This document shows positions 25,766 to 35,183 of a DNA stretch of 64,000 nucleotides, in pieces (positions within the stretch are counted from its first letter, which is position 1; every line of letters starts with the position of its first letter). Both the position numbers and the translations under genes were made by a program. Location of the stretch: NCBI GenBank assembly GCA_910579135.1, contig CAJTTM010000001.1, positions 186,001-250,000 of the forward strand. Direction: 5' to 3'. The notes under the pieces were generated by a model. That model was not told the origin of the DNA. It made no database searches and saw only the letters and a list, made by a program, of their open reading frames with translations. Source of the DNA: an uncultured Erysipelotrichales bacterium (lineage in GTDB: Bacteria > Bacillota_I > Bacilli_A > Erysipelotrichales > Coprobacillaceae).

Positions 25766-26624
25766 CTTTCTTTCTCCTTTTTTTAATTGATGTTGATGCA
25801 ATCGCAATCACAACTAATACTGATGATAATAATTTCAAATCCCCTGAAGGTAATCCAAGTTGTAAAGCAATTGTTAAAATAGTACGATAGAATACTGCAC
25901 CAAAAACAACTGCAAATAATTGGAATGCTATCGTTTCTTTTTTAATCAAAGTTGTTCCTACAATTATACTTGCTAAACCTATAACCATCATTCCTGTACC
26001 ACTTTGAATGTCTGCAAATGTTTGATGTTGAGCGAATATTGCTCCACTCATCGAAACAAAACCATTAGCTAATGATAAACCTAATATTTTCATTTTATTT
26101 GTATCTATTGAACTTGCTTTGACCATATCCTCATTATCACCACAAGCTCTTAGGGCTAAACCAAGTTGTGTTCTTAAAAAATAATGTAAGAAAAGACAAA
26201 TTAGAATAACTAATATAAATATAATAATAAATTTATGATATGGATCATATTGTTCTAATATTGTAAAAATAGTATCACTTTCAAATAAAGAAATATTTGG
26301 AGTATCATTCATTATTCTTAAATTAATTGAATATAATCCTGTCATAGTTAATATTCCTGAAAGTAATGGCATAATCTTAAACTTGGTAATTAAAATTCCC
26401 GTTACAGCACCTGCTATCATACCGACAAATAATCCACCAATAATCCCAAGAATTGGTGAAGACGATACAGTTAAAACAGCACTCACTGCACTTCCTAACA
26501 CAAAACTTCCATCAACTGTTAAATCAGGTAAATTTAATACTTTATAACTAATATATAATCCAAGTGACATAATCGCAAATATACCACCAAGTTCTAATGC
26601 TCCTAAAACGACTGTAAAATTCAT
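25758..26624 (-). CDS. trpY: ABC transporter permease, predicted tryptophan importer
   Basis: A 288-residue permease of the branched-chain amino acid/LivH type with eight or nine hydrophobic helices. LYISYKVLNLPDLTVDGSFV at about residues 23-42 and LALRACGDNEDMVKASSIDT at about 158-177 are the family's conserved cytoplasmic-side motifs. It pairs with the lipoprotein TrpX and ATPase TrpZ. The substrate assignment comes from the upstream Trp-specific T-box. It starts 12 bases after trpX ends, and overlaps trpZ. Confidence 0.88.
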   Translation of the reverse strand: MNFTVVLGALELGGIFAIMSLGLYISYKVLNLPDLTVDGSFVLGSAVSAVLTVSSSPILGIIGGLFVGMIAGAVTGILITKFKIMPLLSGILTMTGLYSINLRIMNDTPNISLFESDTIFTILEQYDPYHKFIIIFILVILICLFLHYFLRTQLGLALRACGDNEDMVKASSIDTNKMKILGLSLANGFVSMSGAIFAQHQTFADIQSGTGMMVIGLASIIVGTTLIKKETIAFQLFAVVFGAVFYRTILTIALQLGLPSGDLKLLSSVLVVIAIASTSIKKRRKKDA

Positions 26625-26636
26625 TATACCAACCCC

Positions 26637-27626
26637 TTATTTAATCATTAATAAAGCTTTATCATTTTTAATTTCTTGTGGAAGAGTAATTCCAAGTTTA
26701 TTTAAAACATCTTCATTAACATAAATATTTAAATTATCTTTAAATACTTTAACAGGAATATTTTCAACCTTTTCATCTTTTAATACTTTATCTACCATAT
26801 TAGCAGTTTCCTTACCTAAATTCTCATAATTAATACCAACACTTAAGAAACCACCATCTTGAACCATAGAATCAGCTCCTACATATAAAGGAACCTTTGC
26901 TTTAGCACAAGCAGTTCCAACAACATTCATTGCACTTGCAACTGTATTATCATTAGGAACAAAAACCGCATCACATTTACTGTTTAATACTGAAACAGCT
27001 GTTTGTACTTCATTAACAGATGTTACTGTAGCTTCAACAATTTCAATTCCTTTTTCCTTCGCAAAAGCTTTCGCTTTATTAATATTTGTAACAGAATTAG
27101 CTTCGCCTTTATTATATAAAACACCTAATTTTTTTAAATTTGGATTAATCTCTAAAGCTCTTTGTAAAATCAATTCAACTTGAATTTCATCACTTGTACC
27201 AGTAATATTTTTATCTGGCTTTTCTAATGATGATGTTAACTTCGCACCTATAGGATCACTCACTGCTGCAAATATGATTGGTGTATCCTTAGACAATATT
27301 GCTGCTGCTTGAGCAACTGGAGTTGCTATTGCCATAACAACATCTGGACTCTTAGATTTAAAATCTTGAATAATACTTGCTGCTGTATTTGTATCACCTT
27401 GAGCGTTCTTAAAAATATACTCAACATTATCTCCATCCTTATATCCCAATTCTTCCATTTGTTTATCAAAAGCACTCTTAATTGTATTTAAAGAAGTATG
27501 TTCAACAAGTTGAATAATTGCAACTATTTTCTTTTCATTACTATTCTTTTCACCATTACCATTTCCACAACCCACTAAACTACCAACTAAACCAAAACAT
27601 AATAATAACTTTCCTAATTTTTTCAT
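26637..27626 (-). CDS. trpX: ABC transporter substrate-binding lipoprotein, predicted for tryptophan
   Basis: A 329-residue lipoprotein: signal peptide MKKLGKLLLCFGLVGSLVGC with the lipobox LVGC (Cys20), then an Asn/Gly/Lys linker, then a type I periplasmic-binding fold of the ABC_sub_bind family (KIVAIIQLVEHTSLNTIKSA at about 34; PIIFAAVSDPIGAKL near 115; VPNDNTVASAMN near 223). It captures the ligand outside the cell. Aromatic ligand specificity is inferred from the T-box. First gene of the trpXYZ operon. GGAGATTATAGAG precedes the ATG. Confidence 0.9.
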   Translation of the reverse strand: MKKLGKLLLCFGLVGSLVGCGNGNGEKNSNEKKIVAIIQLVEHTSLNTIKSAFDKQMEELGYKDGDNVEYIFKNAQGDTNTAASIIQDFKSKSPDVVMAIATPVAQAAAILSKDTPIIFAAVSDPIGAKLTSSLEKPDKNITGTSDEIQVELILQRALEINPNLKKLGVLYNKGEANSVTNINKAKAFAKEKGIEIVEATVTSVNEVQTAVSVLNSKCDAVFVPNDNTVASAMNVVGTACAKAKVPLYVGADSMVQDGGFLSVGINYENLGKETANMVDKVLKDEKVENIPVKVFKDNLNIYVNEDVLNKLGITLPQEIKNDKALLMIK

Positions 27627-27726
27627 CTCTATAATCTCCTTTATTTATAATTCGTTTTTTTTAAAACAAAGAAATGCACCATCGTTTCATAAATTTTACT
27701 CCTTCCTTGCTTGCATTGTATAGAAA

Positions 27727-27960
27727 CAAAAAACATCTGTCCTCAAAGGACAGATGTATATATCTGCTAATGCCACCTTTAAAAAGTTTTTATACAAAAT
27801 GCTAACACATTTTTGCCTTGTAACGTAGGCTTTACGTCTTTGGATACTCGAAACCTTTCCCCATCGCCCTCGTAGGTCCATTTATCTTAACTGCCATTAT
27901 CTAGATCACACCACCCTAGACTCTCTTTGAATACATCTTTAAGTTTTATCTCCTACTCAT
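27727..27960 (-). ncRNA. T-box riboswitch, tryptophan specific, controlling trpXYZ
   Basis: The minus-strand leader has all T-box parts. Stem I base: GTAGG (27952-27956) with CCTAC just before 27871; next helix CTTAA with TTAAG. The specifier loop between them reads ATAAATGGA, giving codon TGG (27878-27880), Trp. An AAGAGAG block and GGGTGG follow in distal stem I. The T-box AAAGGTGGCA (27771-27780) supplies TGGC, which pairs with an acceptor ending GCCA, as expected from G73 of tRNA-Trp. The terminator is ACATCTGTCCT/AGGACAGATGT (27733-27757) with a T-run. Uncharged tRNA-Trp would permit transcription. Confidence 0.93.
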
Positions 27961-27981
27961 TAGTTTATAATAATAAATTAT

Positions 27982-28003
27982 CATATTAATTCCAAAATGT
28001 CAA
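27982..28003 (-). promoter_or_regulatory. promoter of the trpXYZ operon
   Basis: A perfect TTGACA on the minus strand (27998-28003) is followed by TGATAAT/TAATTT at a spacing of 15 to 17 bases; the exact -10 is not certain. Transcription would start about 15-20 bases before stem I of the T-box. Confidence 0.65.
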
Positions 28004-28013
28004 TAGCTATATA

Positions 28014-28037
28014 AAAAACAGGAATTAATCCTGTTTT
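28014..28037 (-). terminator. ppdK terminator
   Basis: AAAACAGGA with TCCTGTTTT, flanked by T-rich sequence on the minus strand. It lies just past the ppdK stop and directly upstream of the trpXYZ promoter. Confidence 0.82.
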
Positions 28038-28043
28038 TCATAA

Positions 28044-30677
28044 TTATTTAGCGTTTTTTTCTTTAACAGCAGCTTGAGCAGCAGCTAATCTTGCTAAAGG
28101 TACACGGAATGGAGAACATGAAACATAAGTCAAACCAATCTTATGACAGAATTCAACTGTTCTTGGATCTCCACCATGTTCACCACAGATACCTAATTTG
28201 ATATCAGGACGAACTGGTTTAGCTTTTTCAATAGCAATCTTCATTAATTGACCAACACCATTTTCATCAACATGAGCAAATGGATCAGATTCGAAGATGT
28301 TCTTTGCATAATATTCTGATAAGAATTTAGCAGCATCATCACGAGAGAATCCATAAGTCATTTGAGTTAAATCGTTTGTACCAAATGAGAAGAATTCAGC
28401 TTCTTTAGCAATTTCATCAGCAGTTAAAGCAGCTCTAGGAATTTCGATCATTGTACCAACTTTGTAGTTTAATTCAACTCCAGCATCTGCAATAACTTTG
28501 TCAGCAGTTTCAACAACTACTTTCTTAACATATTGTAACTCTTTAACATCTCCAACAAGTGGAATCATGATTTCAGGCTCAACATGTAAACCTTCTTTGT
28601 TACACTTAATAGCAGCTTCGATAACTGCAGTAGTTTGCATTTTTGCAATTTCAGGATAAGTTACAGATAAACGACATCCTCTATGACCCATCATTGGATT
28701 GAATTCTTTTAATGATTCAACACGTGCTTTTAAAGCATCAAAAGACATACCTAAGCTTTCAGCTAAAGGTTTGATTTCTTCATCAGTATGAGGTAAGAAT
28801 TCATGTAAAGGTGGATCTAAGAAACGAATATTAACTCCATATCCATCCATAGTTTTAAATAATTGTTCAAAGTCATCTCTTTGATATGGTAAAATCTTAG
28901 CTAATGCTTCTTCTCTAGCTTCAACAGTTTCAGCAGTAATCATACGTCTAAAGTTGAAGATTCTTTCTTCATCGAAGAACATATGTTCAGTTCTACATAA
29001 TCCGATACCTTCAGCACCGAAGTTACGAGCTTGAGCAGCATCTCTTGGATTATCAGCATTAGTTCTAACTTTTAATGTACGAACTTCATCAGCCCATGAC
29101 ATGAAAGTTCCAAAGTCTCCACCGATTTCTGGTTCAACAGTATCAATTCTTTCACCATAAACGTTTCCTGTACTTCCATCTAATGACATCCAATCACCTT
29201 CATGATATTCTTTACCATCAGGAGTTGTTAATACTTTGTTTTCTTCATCAATCTTTAATTCACCACATCCAGCAACACAGCAAGTACCCATACCACGAGC
29301 AACAACTGCAGCATGTGAAGTCATACCACCACGAACAGTTAAAACACCATGGGCAATAACCATACCTTCGATATCTTCTGGTGAAGTTTCAAGACGTACT
29401 AATAACATATCTTGAACACCATTTTCTTTAGCAGCCATAACATCTTCAGCAGTGAAATAAATATGACCTGTAGCAGCTCCTGGAGAAGCAGCTAACCCAT
29501 TAGCAACTGGATTTGCTTTCTTTAATGCATCAGCATCAAAGTTTGGATGTAATAATTGGTCTAATTGTCTAGGATCAACTTTTAATAAAGCCTCTTCCTT
29601 AGTAATCATACCTTCATTTACAAGATCAACAGCAATCTTTAATGCAGCTTGAGCAGTTCTCTTACCATTACGAGTTTGTAACATATATAATTTACCATTT
29701 TCAATAGTAAATTCCATATCTTGCATATCTTTGTAATGTTTTTCTAAGATATCACAAACATCACAGAATTGTTTGTAACAATCTGGCATAACTTCATTTA
29801 ATGTAGCAATTGGACGAGGTGTTCTGATACCAGCAACAACGTCTTCACCTTGTGCATTCATTAAATATTCACCATATAATTTGTTTTCACCAGTAGCTGG
29901 GTTACGAGTAAATGCAACACCAGTACCAGAAGTATCTCCAGTATTACCATAAACCATTTGTTGAACGTTTACTGCAGTACCCCAAGAACCAGGGATATCA
30001 TTTAAACGTCTATATGTAATAGCACGGTCATTGTTCCAAGAACGGAAAACAGCTTTGATTGCTTCCATTAATTGTTCTTTTGGATCTTGTGGGAAGTCAA
30101 CACCTGCATGTTTTTTGTATTCTTCTTTATAGATTGCAACAACCTCTTTTAAATCCTCAGCAGTTAAATCAGTATCAAATTCAATACCTTTTTCTTCCTT
30201 AATTGCATCAAATTTTCTTTCAAAAGAACTCTTTGGGAATCCTTTAACAACATCAGCAAACATTTGAATAAATCTTCTATAACTATCATAGACAAATCTT
30301 TCATTGTTTGTGATTTGAGCGAATCCAGTAGCAACTTCATCATTTAATCCTAAGTTTAATACTGTATCCATCATACCAGGCATAGATTCTCTTGCACCTG
30401 AACGAACTGAAACTAATAATGGATTAGTTGGATCCCCCAATTTCTTTCCAGTTTCAGCTTCTAAACCAGCTAATTTTTCATCGATTTGAGCACAAATTTC
30501 TGGAGAAATTTGTTTTCCATCTTCGTAATAAGCAGTACAAGCTTCAGTAGAAACTGTAAATCCTTGTGGAACTGGTAATCCAATACTAGTCATTTCAGCT
30601 AAGTTTGCACCCTTACCACCAAGGATGATTCTCATATCTTTATTACCTTCTCTAAATGAATAAACATATTGTTTCAT
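28044..30677 (-). CDS. ppdK: pyruvate, phosphate dikinase
   Basis: An 877-residue enzyme interconverting pyruvate + ATP + Pi and PEP + AMP + PPi, used glycolytically by many anaerobes. The ATP-grasp domain begins GGKGANLAEMTSIGLPVPQGF (about residues 22-42); the phosphorylated His is in GGMTSHAAVVARGMG (about 450-464); the PEP/pyruvate barrel includes GTNDLTQ and KLGICGEHGGDP near the C-terminus with the catalytic Cys. Length equals the family norm. No PpdK regulatory protein gene is adjacent. A promoter and AAAGGAGG site precede it, and a terminator follows; it is monocistronic. Confidence 0.98.
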   Translation of the reverse strand: MKQYVYSFREGNKDMRIILGGKGANLAEMTSIGLPVPQGFTVSTEACTAYYEDGKQISPEICAQIDEKLAGLEAETGKKLGDPTNPLLVSVRSGARESMPGMMDTVLNLGLNDEVATGFAQITNNERFVYDSYRRFIQMFADVVKGFPKSSFERKFDAIKEEKGIEFDTDLTAEDLKEVVAIYKEEYKKHAGVDFPQDPKEQLMEAIKAVFRSWNNDRAITYRRLNDIPGSWGTAVNVQQMVYGNTGDTSGTGVAFTRNPATGENKLYGEYLMNAQGEDVVAGIRTPRPIATLNEVMPDCYKQFCDVCDILEKHYKDMQDMEFTIENGKLYMLQTRNGKRTAQAALKIAVDLVNEGMITKEEALLKVDPRQLDQLLHPNFDADALKKANPVANGLAASPGAATGHIYFTAEDVMAAKENGVQDMLLVRLETSPEDIEGMVIAHGVLTVRGGMTSHAAVVARGMGTCCVAGCGELKIDEENKVLTTPDGKEYHEGDWMSLDGSTGNVYGERIDTVEPEIGGDFGTFMSWADEVRTLKVRTNADNPRDAAQARNFGAEGIGLCRTEHMFFDEERIFNFRRMITAETVEAREEALAKILPYQRDDFEQLFKTMDGYGVNIRFLDPPLHEFLPHTDEEIKPLAESLGMSFDALKARVESLKEFNPMMGHRGCRLSVTYPEIAKMQTTAVIEAAIKCNKEGLHVEPEIMIPLVGDVKELQYVKKVVVETADKVIADAGVELNYKVGTMIEIPRAALTADEIAKEAEFFSFGTNDLTQMTYGFSRDDAAKFLSEYYAKNIFESDPFAHVDENGVGQLMKIAIEKAKPVRPDIKLGICGEHGGDPRTVEFCHKIGLTYVSCSPFRVPLARLAAAQAAVKEKNAK

Positions 30678-30709
30678 GTAAAAAATTTCCTCCTTTTTTT
30701 ATCTACACT

Positions 30710-30739
30710 ATTATACACTAATATACTACTTTCAATCAA
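30710..30739 (-). promoter_or_regulatory. ppdK promoter
   Basis: TTGATT (30734-30739), 18-base spacer, TATAAT (30710-30715) on the minus strand, about 33 bases before the ppdK start codon. Confidence 0.65.
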
Positions 30740-30811
30740 GCCTTTTTTTCATAACTTATTTATGAAAAAATAAAAAATATTTTATTGATAATAAAAAAAA
30801 GAAAATATAGC

Positions 30812-32470
30812 TTAAAATTTTACATTTCCTAACTTTTGAAGTAAATAAGGTCTTACCAACGCAATAAAATATAATGACCCTGTTATAAATAAGACTCCTT
30901 TAAAATCAATAGCATTATCAATAGCTTTTTGCCAATCTTTTTCTATTTTTACTGGAAAATTTTCTGCTAAAAGTTCAGCTTTTTGAGCTCTATAATGATT
31001 AAACTCACAAATTGTTAAATCATCACTCAATTCTAATAATTTTTCTATCATTCCATGAGTATCTTTATCTCTCAATGCACTAAATATGATTTTTATATTA
31101 GAATATTTTTGAGCAGCATTACAAAAAGCATCCATACCTTCTTTATTATGTGCTCCATCAATAATGATAAGGGGATCTTTCCTTATGACTTCAAATCGCC
31201 CTTTCCATTTTGCTTGATATAATCCTTTTTTTAAATCGTTATCACTATAATTAACTTTATGATTGTCTTTTAAATACCTTAAAACCTCAATTGCTAAAAC
31301 AGCATTATAACACTGATAATTTGCTCCAGTCATCAAACAATATTCACAATCATCATAACAAAATGAAACTGTATCTAAATTATATTGAATACAAGAAATT
31401 TCTTTTGTTAATATTAACGAAGAATGATGCTTGTCGCATATTTCTTTAAAAACATCTAAGCACTCTTTCTTTTTTTCACCTGTAATAAACGCAGTATTTT
31501 CTTTAATGATTCCACCTTTTGTCCTTGCAATTTGAACATACGTATCCCCTAAATAATCAGTATGATCTAAACCAATATTCGTATTTACACTAACCATTGG
31601 ATTCACAATATTAGTAGCATCTAATTCTCCACCTAATCCAACTTCAAAGATTGCATAATCTACTTCTTTATCAATAAAATACATAATCGCAATAAAAACT
31701 TCTATTTCAAACATTGATAAATCATATTTTAAACATATCTCCATATATTGATTACTATATTTTAAAATCTCATCTTCTAAAATACTATGATCATTAACTC
31801 TCATGACATCTAAACGACTCACTAAAGCTGGAGATGTAAATGTTCCTATCTTATAACCTGCTAGTTGTAAAACTTCTCTAATATAGTTTGTTGTAGAACC
31901 CTTTCCATTTGTACCACCTATATGAATAATTTTCAATCTATTTTGAATATCACAAAAATCATTCATAAAATTCTTAAAATGATCTAAAGCATAAACTCTT
32001 TGTTTTAATGACATTATAAATTCATGAACTTCATCATAACTTTGAAAATCATAATTACGATTAGATTGATAAACCATATTATATTGGCTGTCCTTAGAAT
32101 CTACGACCTTAAAATCATTATCAACATAAAAATCATAATTTTCTTTAGAGGATATTACATAAAGTTGACCACATATTAATTGTTTCACCTTATCAAGAAG
32201 TCGATAAACTATTTTTTCATCACAATTGCTATTTATAGATAAACAACATAATTGATGATGATTCCAACTCACTATTCCGTTCAAATCATCATCAAAATAT
32301 CCTATCATAAAGAAAGATTTCTCTTTTATTTTATCAACAAAAGAAGGAAATTCTTCCAATAAATCATTTCCTTCTTCATAATGATCATCTAATGTAAAAT
32401 ACTTAACCCCTTTATTTATATATAATATATATATATCAAAATCATTTTCATTTAAAAATCGAAACTTCAT
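30812..32470 (-). CDS. folC: folylpolyglutamate/dihydrofolate synthase with an extra N-terminal domain
   Basis: A 552-residue protein. From about residue 140 on it is FolC: RVYALDHFKNFM, the P-loop IHIGGTNGKGSTTNYI (about 183-198), FTSPALVSRLDVMRVND, FEVGLGGELDATN, GLDHTDYLGDT and a late ADGAHN-type IIDGAHNKEGMDAF. It adds Glu to folates. Usual FolC is about 430 residues; here about 130 residues precede it, with an alternating beta/alpha pattern (FFMIGYFDDDLNGIVSW, LLDKVKQLICGQLYVIS, NYDFYVDNDFKVVD) like a small degenerate GNAT domain. Both parts read without a break. darA lies 14 bases upstream. Confidence 0.9.
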   Translation of the reverse strand: MKFRFLNENDFDIYILYINKGVKYFTLDDHYEEGNDLLEEFPSFVDKIKEKSFFMIGYFDDDLNGIVSWNHHQLCCLSINSNCDEKIVYRLLDKVKQLICGQLYVISSKENYDFYVDNDFKVVDSKDSQYNMVYQSNRNYDFQSYDEVHEFIMSLKQRVYALDHFKNFMNDFCDIQNRLKIIHIGGTNGKGSTTNYIREVLQLAGYKIGTFTSPALVSRLDVMRVNDHSILEDEILKYSNQYMEICLKYDLSMFEIEVFIAIMYFIDKEVDYAIFEVGLGGELDATNIVNPMVSVNTNIGLDHTDYLGDTYVQIARTKGGIIKENTAFITGEKKKECLDVFKEICDKHHSSLILTKEISCIQYNLDTVSFCYDDCEYCLMTGANYQCYNAVLAIEVLRYLKDNHKVNYSDNDLKKGLYQAKWKGRFEVIRKDPLIIIDGAHNKEGMDAFCNAAQKYSNIKIIFSALRDKDTHGMIEKLLELSDDLTICEFNHYRAQKAELLAENFPVKIEKDWQKAIDNAIDFKGVLFITGSLYFIALVRPYLLQKLGNVKF

Positions 32471-32484
32471 TTTTACTAACCTTC

Positions 32485-32811
32485 TTAAATCTTTTCAAAT
32501 CTATCAATATCCACAACAAAAACTGTTGCACCTCCAACAAGAACATCTACCATTATTGGAGTAAAAAAGTCTCCCATTTCAGTTGGAGGGACAGTTGGTT
32601 GTTTAACAACACGTTTTTTTGCATGAGCCTTAATGATTTCAATAACTGCATCAACTTTATCATCATTAGTCCCAATTAAAAAAGTAATATTTCCATTCTT
32701 TAAAAAACCACCTGTTGAAGCTAACTTAGTTACAAAAAAGCCACCTTCAGTTAAATAAGTTTGAACCTCTGCACTATCATCTCTATTAACTATCGCAATT
32801 ATAAGTTTCAT
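32485..32811 (-). CDS. darA: cyclic-di-AMP receptor DarA (PstA), PII-like
   Basis: A 108-residue PII-like protein that binds cyclic di-AMP as a trimer. Marks are KLIIAIVNRDDSAEVQTYL (residues 2-20), GGFFVTKLASTGGFLKNGN (about 23-41, the T/B-loop ligand-binding segment) and the end DVLVGGATVFVVDIDRFEKI. The output of this receptor is not well known. It is immediately upstream of the folC fusion and probably cotranscribed with it; in other Firmicutes darA is usually near tmk and holB instead. Confidence 0.93.
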   Translation of the reverse strand: MKLIIAIVNRDDSAEVQTYLTEGGFFVTKLASTGGFLKNGNITFLIGTNDDKVDAVIEIIKAHAKKRVVKQPTVPPTEMGDFFTPIMVDVLVGGATVFVVDIDRFEKI

Positions 32812-32930
32812 ATAAATTCCTCCTTTATTTATATTTTAACATGTTTTTTTATAAAAAACATCTTTTATTATTTAATCCTTATAAGTTTAAATATCATAAC
32901 ACAATTCCACTATAAGATATACAAAAATTT

Positions 32931-34112
32931 TTAAGCATTAATAAAACTATCGTGTTGTAATGGTAAAAAACGTTGAATATATTCATTTAAAACATAGTTA
33001 TCAGTCATCGAAGATAAGTAATCACTGACAATTAATTCTTTAGGTGTAGATTGATAACTATCTGTCATTCTATGAACATGAACATGAATACCTGTTTCCA
33101 CATTACAACTCACTAAATCTTCATAAAAGGCATTATATAATTCTATGACCATTCTTGTTAACTTTTCATTTTCTTTTATTAACATAGGATGATGATGTAT
33201 CTTTTTGGAAATAAAATGAAATAATACTGTTAATGCATTAAAAACTTCATCAGAAAATTCTAAATAAGGTCTTTCAAAACTATGAATAACAATATCTCCA
33301 ATTAATCGATTAATCATTGATTTATTATCTTTCCCTAAAACTGATGTCACTTCATTTGGTAAATCCTCTTCACTAATAATACCTACCTTAATTGCGTCCT
33401 CTACATCTTTACCAACATAAGATATAATATCACTGATCCTTACAACACATCCTTCTAATGTCATTGGTGAAATTTTTAAACTATAATCCTTTTCATGCCA
33501 GCACTTTTCATATTCATCCCAAAAATCATCTACTGTTTTATTTCTATTAGGGAAATACTGTTTCGAAAGAATTTCTCCATTATGGCATAAGACTCCATCT
33601 AAAACTTGTAAGGATACATTATATCCTACTCCATTTCTTTCAATAAACAATAAATTTCTTACACTATTTGCATTATGAGCAAAATAACCAAAACCTCTTT
33701 TTTCTAAACAATCATTAATCGCTCTTTCACCAACATGTCCATAGGGAGCATGTCCTAAATCATGACCTAAAGCAATAGCTTCAATTAAATCAAGATTAAG
33801 ATTTAAACCTCTACCAATCTGTCTAGCAATTCTTGAAACCCATTGAACATGTAATGATCTTTTGGAAATATGATTATTGCTAAAAAAAGACAATGCTTGT
33901 GTTTTATCAACATATCTAGAATAACTCTTTGAATATAACACTCTATCAACATCTTCTTCAAATGGCCATCGTATATCAAATTTATTATTTTTATTTAAAC
34001 TGGTTTTAACTTTAATACATTCACTATTTTTTGTTGCATAAGGTGAAAGACTTTGATCCTGTTTATAAGTTGCTAATATGGAAGAAAGAATAATTATCTC
34101 TTTATCGTTCAT
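32931..34112 (-). CDS. HD-domain dNTP triphosphohydrolase (dGTPase-like)
   Basis: A 393-residue HD phosphohydrolase. The N-terminal RVLYSKSYSRYVDKTQAL (about residues 56-75) corresponds to the RILYSxAFRRLxDKTQV block of dGTPases; the metal site is in SLHVQWVSRIARQIGR and AIALGHDLGHAPYGHVGER (about 111-129). Such enzymes split dNTPs into nucleosides and tripolyphosphate, balancing the dNTP pool. Specificity for dGTP is not established, so no symbol is given. It is divergent from mutY; GGATTTGATAAT precedes the ATG. Confidence 0.88.
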   Translation of the reverse strand: MNDKEIIILSSILATYKQDQSLSPYATKNSECIKVKTSLNKNNKFDIRWPFEEDVDRVLYSKSYSRYVDKTQALSFFSNNHISKRSLHVQWVSRIARQIGRGLNLNLDLIEAIALGHDLGHAPYGHVGERAINDCLEKRGFGYFAHNANSVRNLLFIERNGVGYNVSLQVLDGVLCHNGEILSKQYFPNRNKTVDDFWDEYEKCWHEKDYSLKISPMTLEGCVVRISDIISYVGKDVEDAIKVGIISEEDLPNEVTSVLGKDNKSMINRLIGDIVIHSFERPYLEFSDEVFNALTVLFHFISKKIHHHPMLIKENEKLTRMVIELYNAFYEDLVSCNVETGIHVHVHRMTDSYQSTPKELIVSDYLSSMTDNYVLNEYIQRFLPLQHDSFINA

Positions 34113-34169
34113 ATTATCAAATCCTTTCCTTTTTTTCTTTAGTTATAGTATAATATATGCGGTGATTTT

Positions 34170-35183
34170 ATGCAAATTGAATTAATAAAATGGTATGAAC
34201 AAAATAAAAGAGATTTACCTTGGAGAAAAACAAGAGATCCTTATAAAATATGGATCAGTGAAATTATGTTACAACAAACAACAGTAGAAGCTGTTATACC
34301 TTATTTTATAAGATTTATGGAACGTTTTCCTAATATCCAAACACTCTATAAAGCGAGCGAAGAAGAAGTTTATAAATATTGGGAGGGTCTTGGATACTAT
34401 AGACGTGCAAAACATATTTTAGAAACTGCTCAAATTATTCATAATGAATATCATGATGTGTTTCCTAAAGATTTTAATACAATATTATCTTTAAAGGGAA
34501 TAGGTCCTTATACTGCAGGAGCAATCAGTTCTATAGCCTTTTTAAATCCAACTCCTGCTGTTGATGGAAATGTTTTAAGAATTATATCAAGATACTATTT
34601 AATCAAAGAAAACATAGCATTAAGCAAAACAATCAAAAAAATAGAAAACATTGTAGAAGAATTAATTAAAGATTATAATCCTTCATCTTTCAATCAAGGA
34701 CTCATGGATTTAGGAGCTAGAATATGCCGTCCTAAGAATCCCAAATGTGATCTATGTCCTATCTCTCTACATTGTCAAGCATATCAAAATAATCAACAAA
34801 ATGTTTTACCAATCAATATTAAAAAGATAAAACATCAAGAACTTCATTTTATTACAGGAGTTATTACTTATAAAAATCAATTTTTACTAATAAAAAATCC
34901 ACAAGGATTATTAGAGAATCTCTATGGTTTTATTCAATATGAAACAGTTAATCCTTATCATTACAATGAATTATTCTATAACGATTATCACCAATCGCTT
35001 TCAGTTGTTTCCTATATCAAAGACATTAAACATGTTTTTACTCATAGAACATGGATCATGCATATTTACCATTATGAATTAAAAGAACCTATAGAGCATT
35101 TATACACATTAAAAGAGATAGAAAAACTTCCTATCTCATCAGCTCATCAAAAAGTACTTCAAGCATATACCAAAGAGAATTAA
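34170..35183 (+). CDS. mutY: A/G-specific adenine glycosylase MutY
   Basis: A 337-residue base-excision repair enzyme that removes A paired with 8-oxoG. The N-terminal DLPWRKTRDPYKIWISEIML (about residues 15-34) includes the catalytic Glu; the HhH motif SLKGIGPYTAGAI is near 107-119 with the catalytic Asp at VDGNVLR; the 4Fe-4S ligands are C-x6-C-x2-C-x5-C in ICRPKNPKCDLCPISLHC (about 186-203). A NUDIX-like C-domain ends the protein. It overlaps the convergent phoH gene by four bases. A TATAAT box lies about 20 bases before the ATG. Confidence 0.96.
   Translation: MQIELIKWYEQNKRDLPWRKTRDPYKIWISEIMLQQTTVEAVIPYFIRFMERFPNIQTLYKASEEEVYKYWEGLGYYRRAKHILETAQIIHNEYHDVFPKDFNTILSLKGIGPYTAGAISSIAFLNPTPAVDGNVLRIISRYYLIKENIALSKTIKKIENIVEELIKDYNPSSFNQGLMDLGARICRPKNPKCDLCPISLHCQAYQNNQQNVLPINIKKIKHQELHFITGVITYKNQFLLIKNPQGLLENLYGFIQYETVNPYHYNELFYNDYHQSLSVVSYIKDIKHVFTHRTWIMHIYHYELKEPIEHLYTLKEIEKLPISSAHQKVLQAYTKEN

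Noticed and set aside
27696-27881. 61-residue open frame in the trpX leader
   Set aside because: It lies within the T-box, covering the terminator and antiterminator; the RNA explains the conservation.
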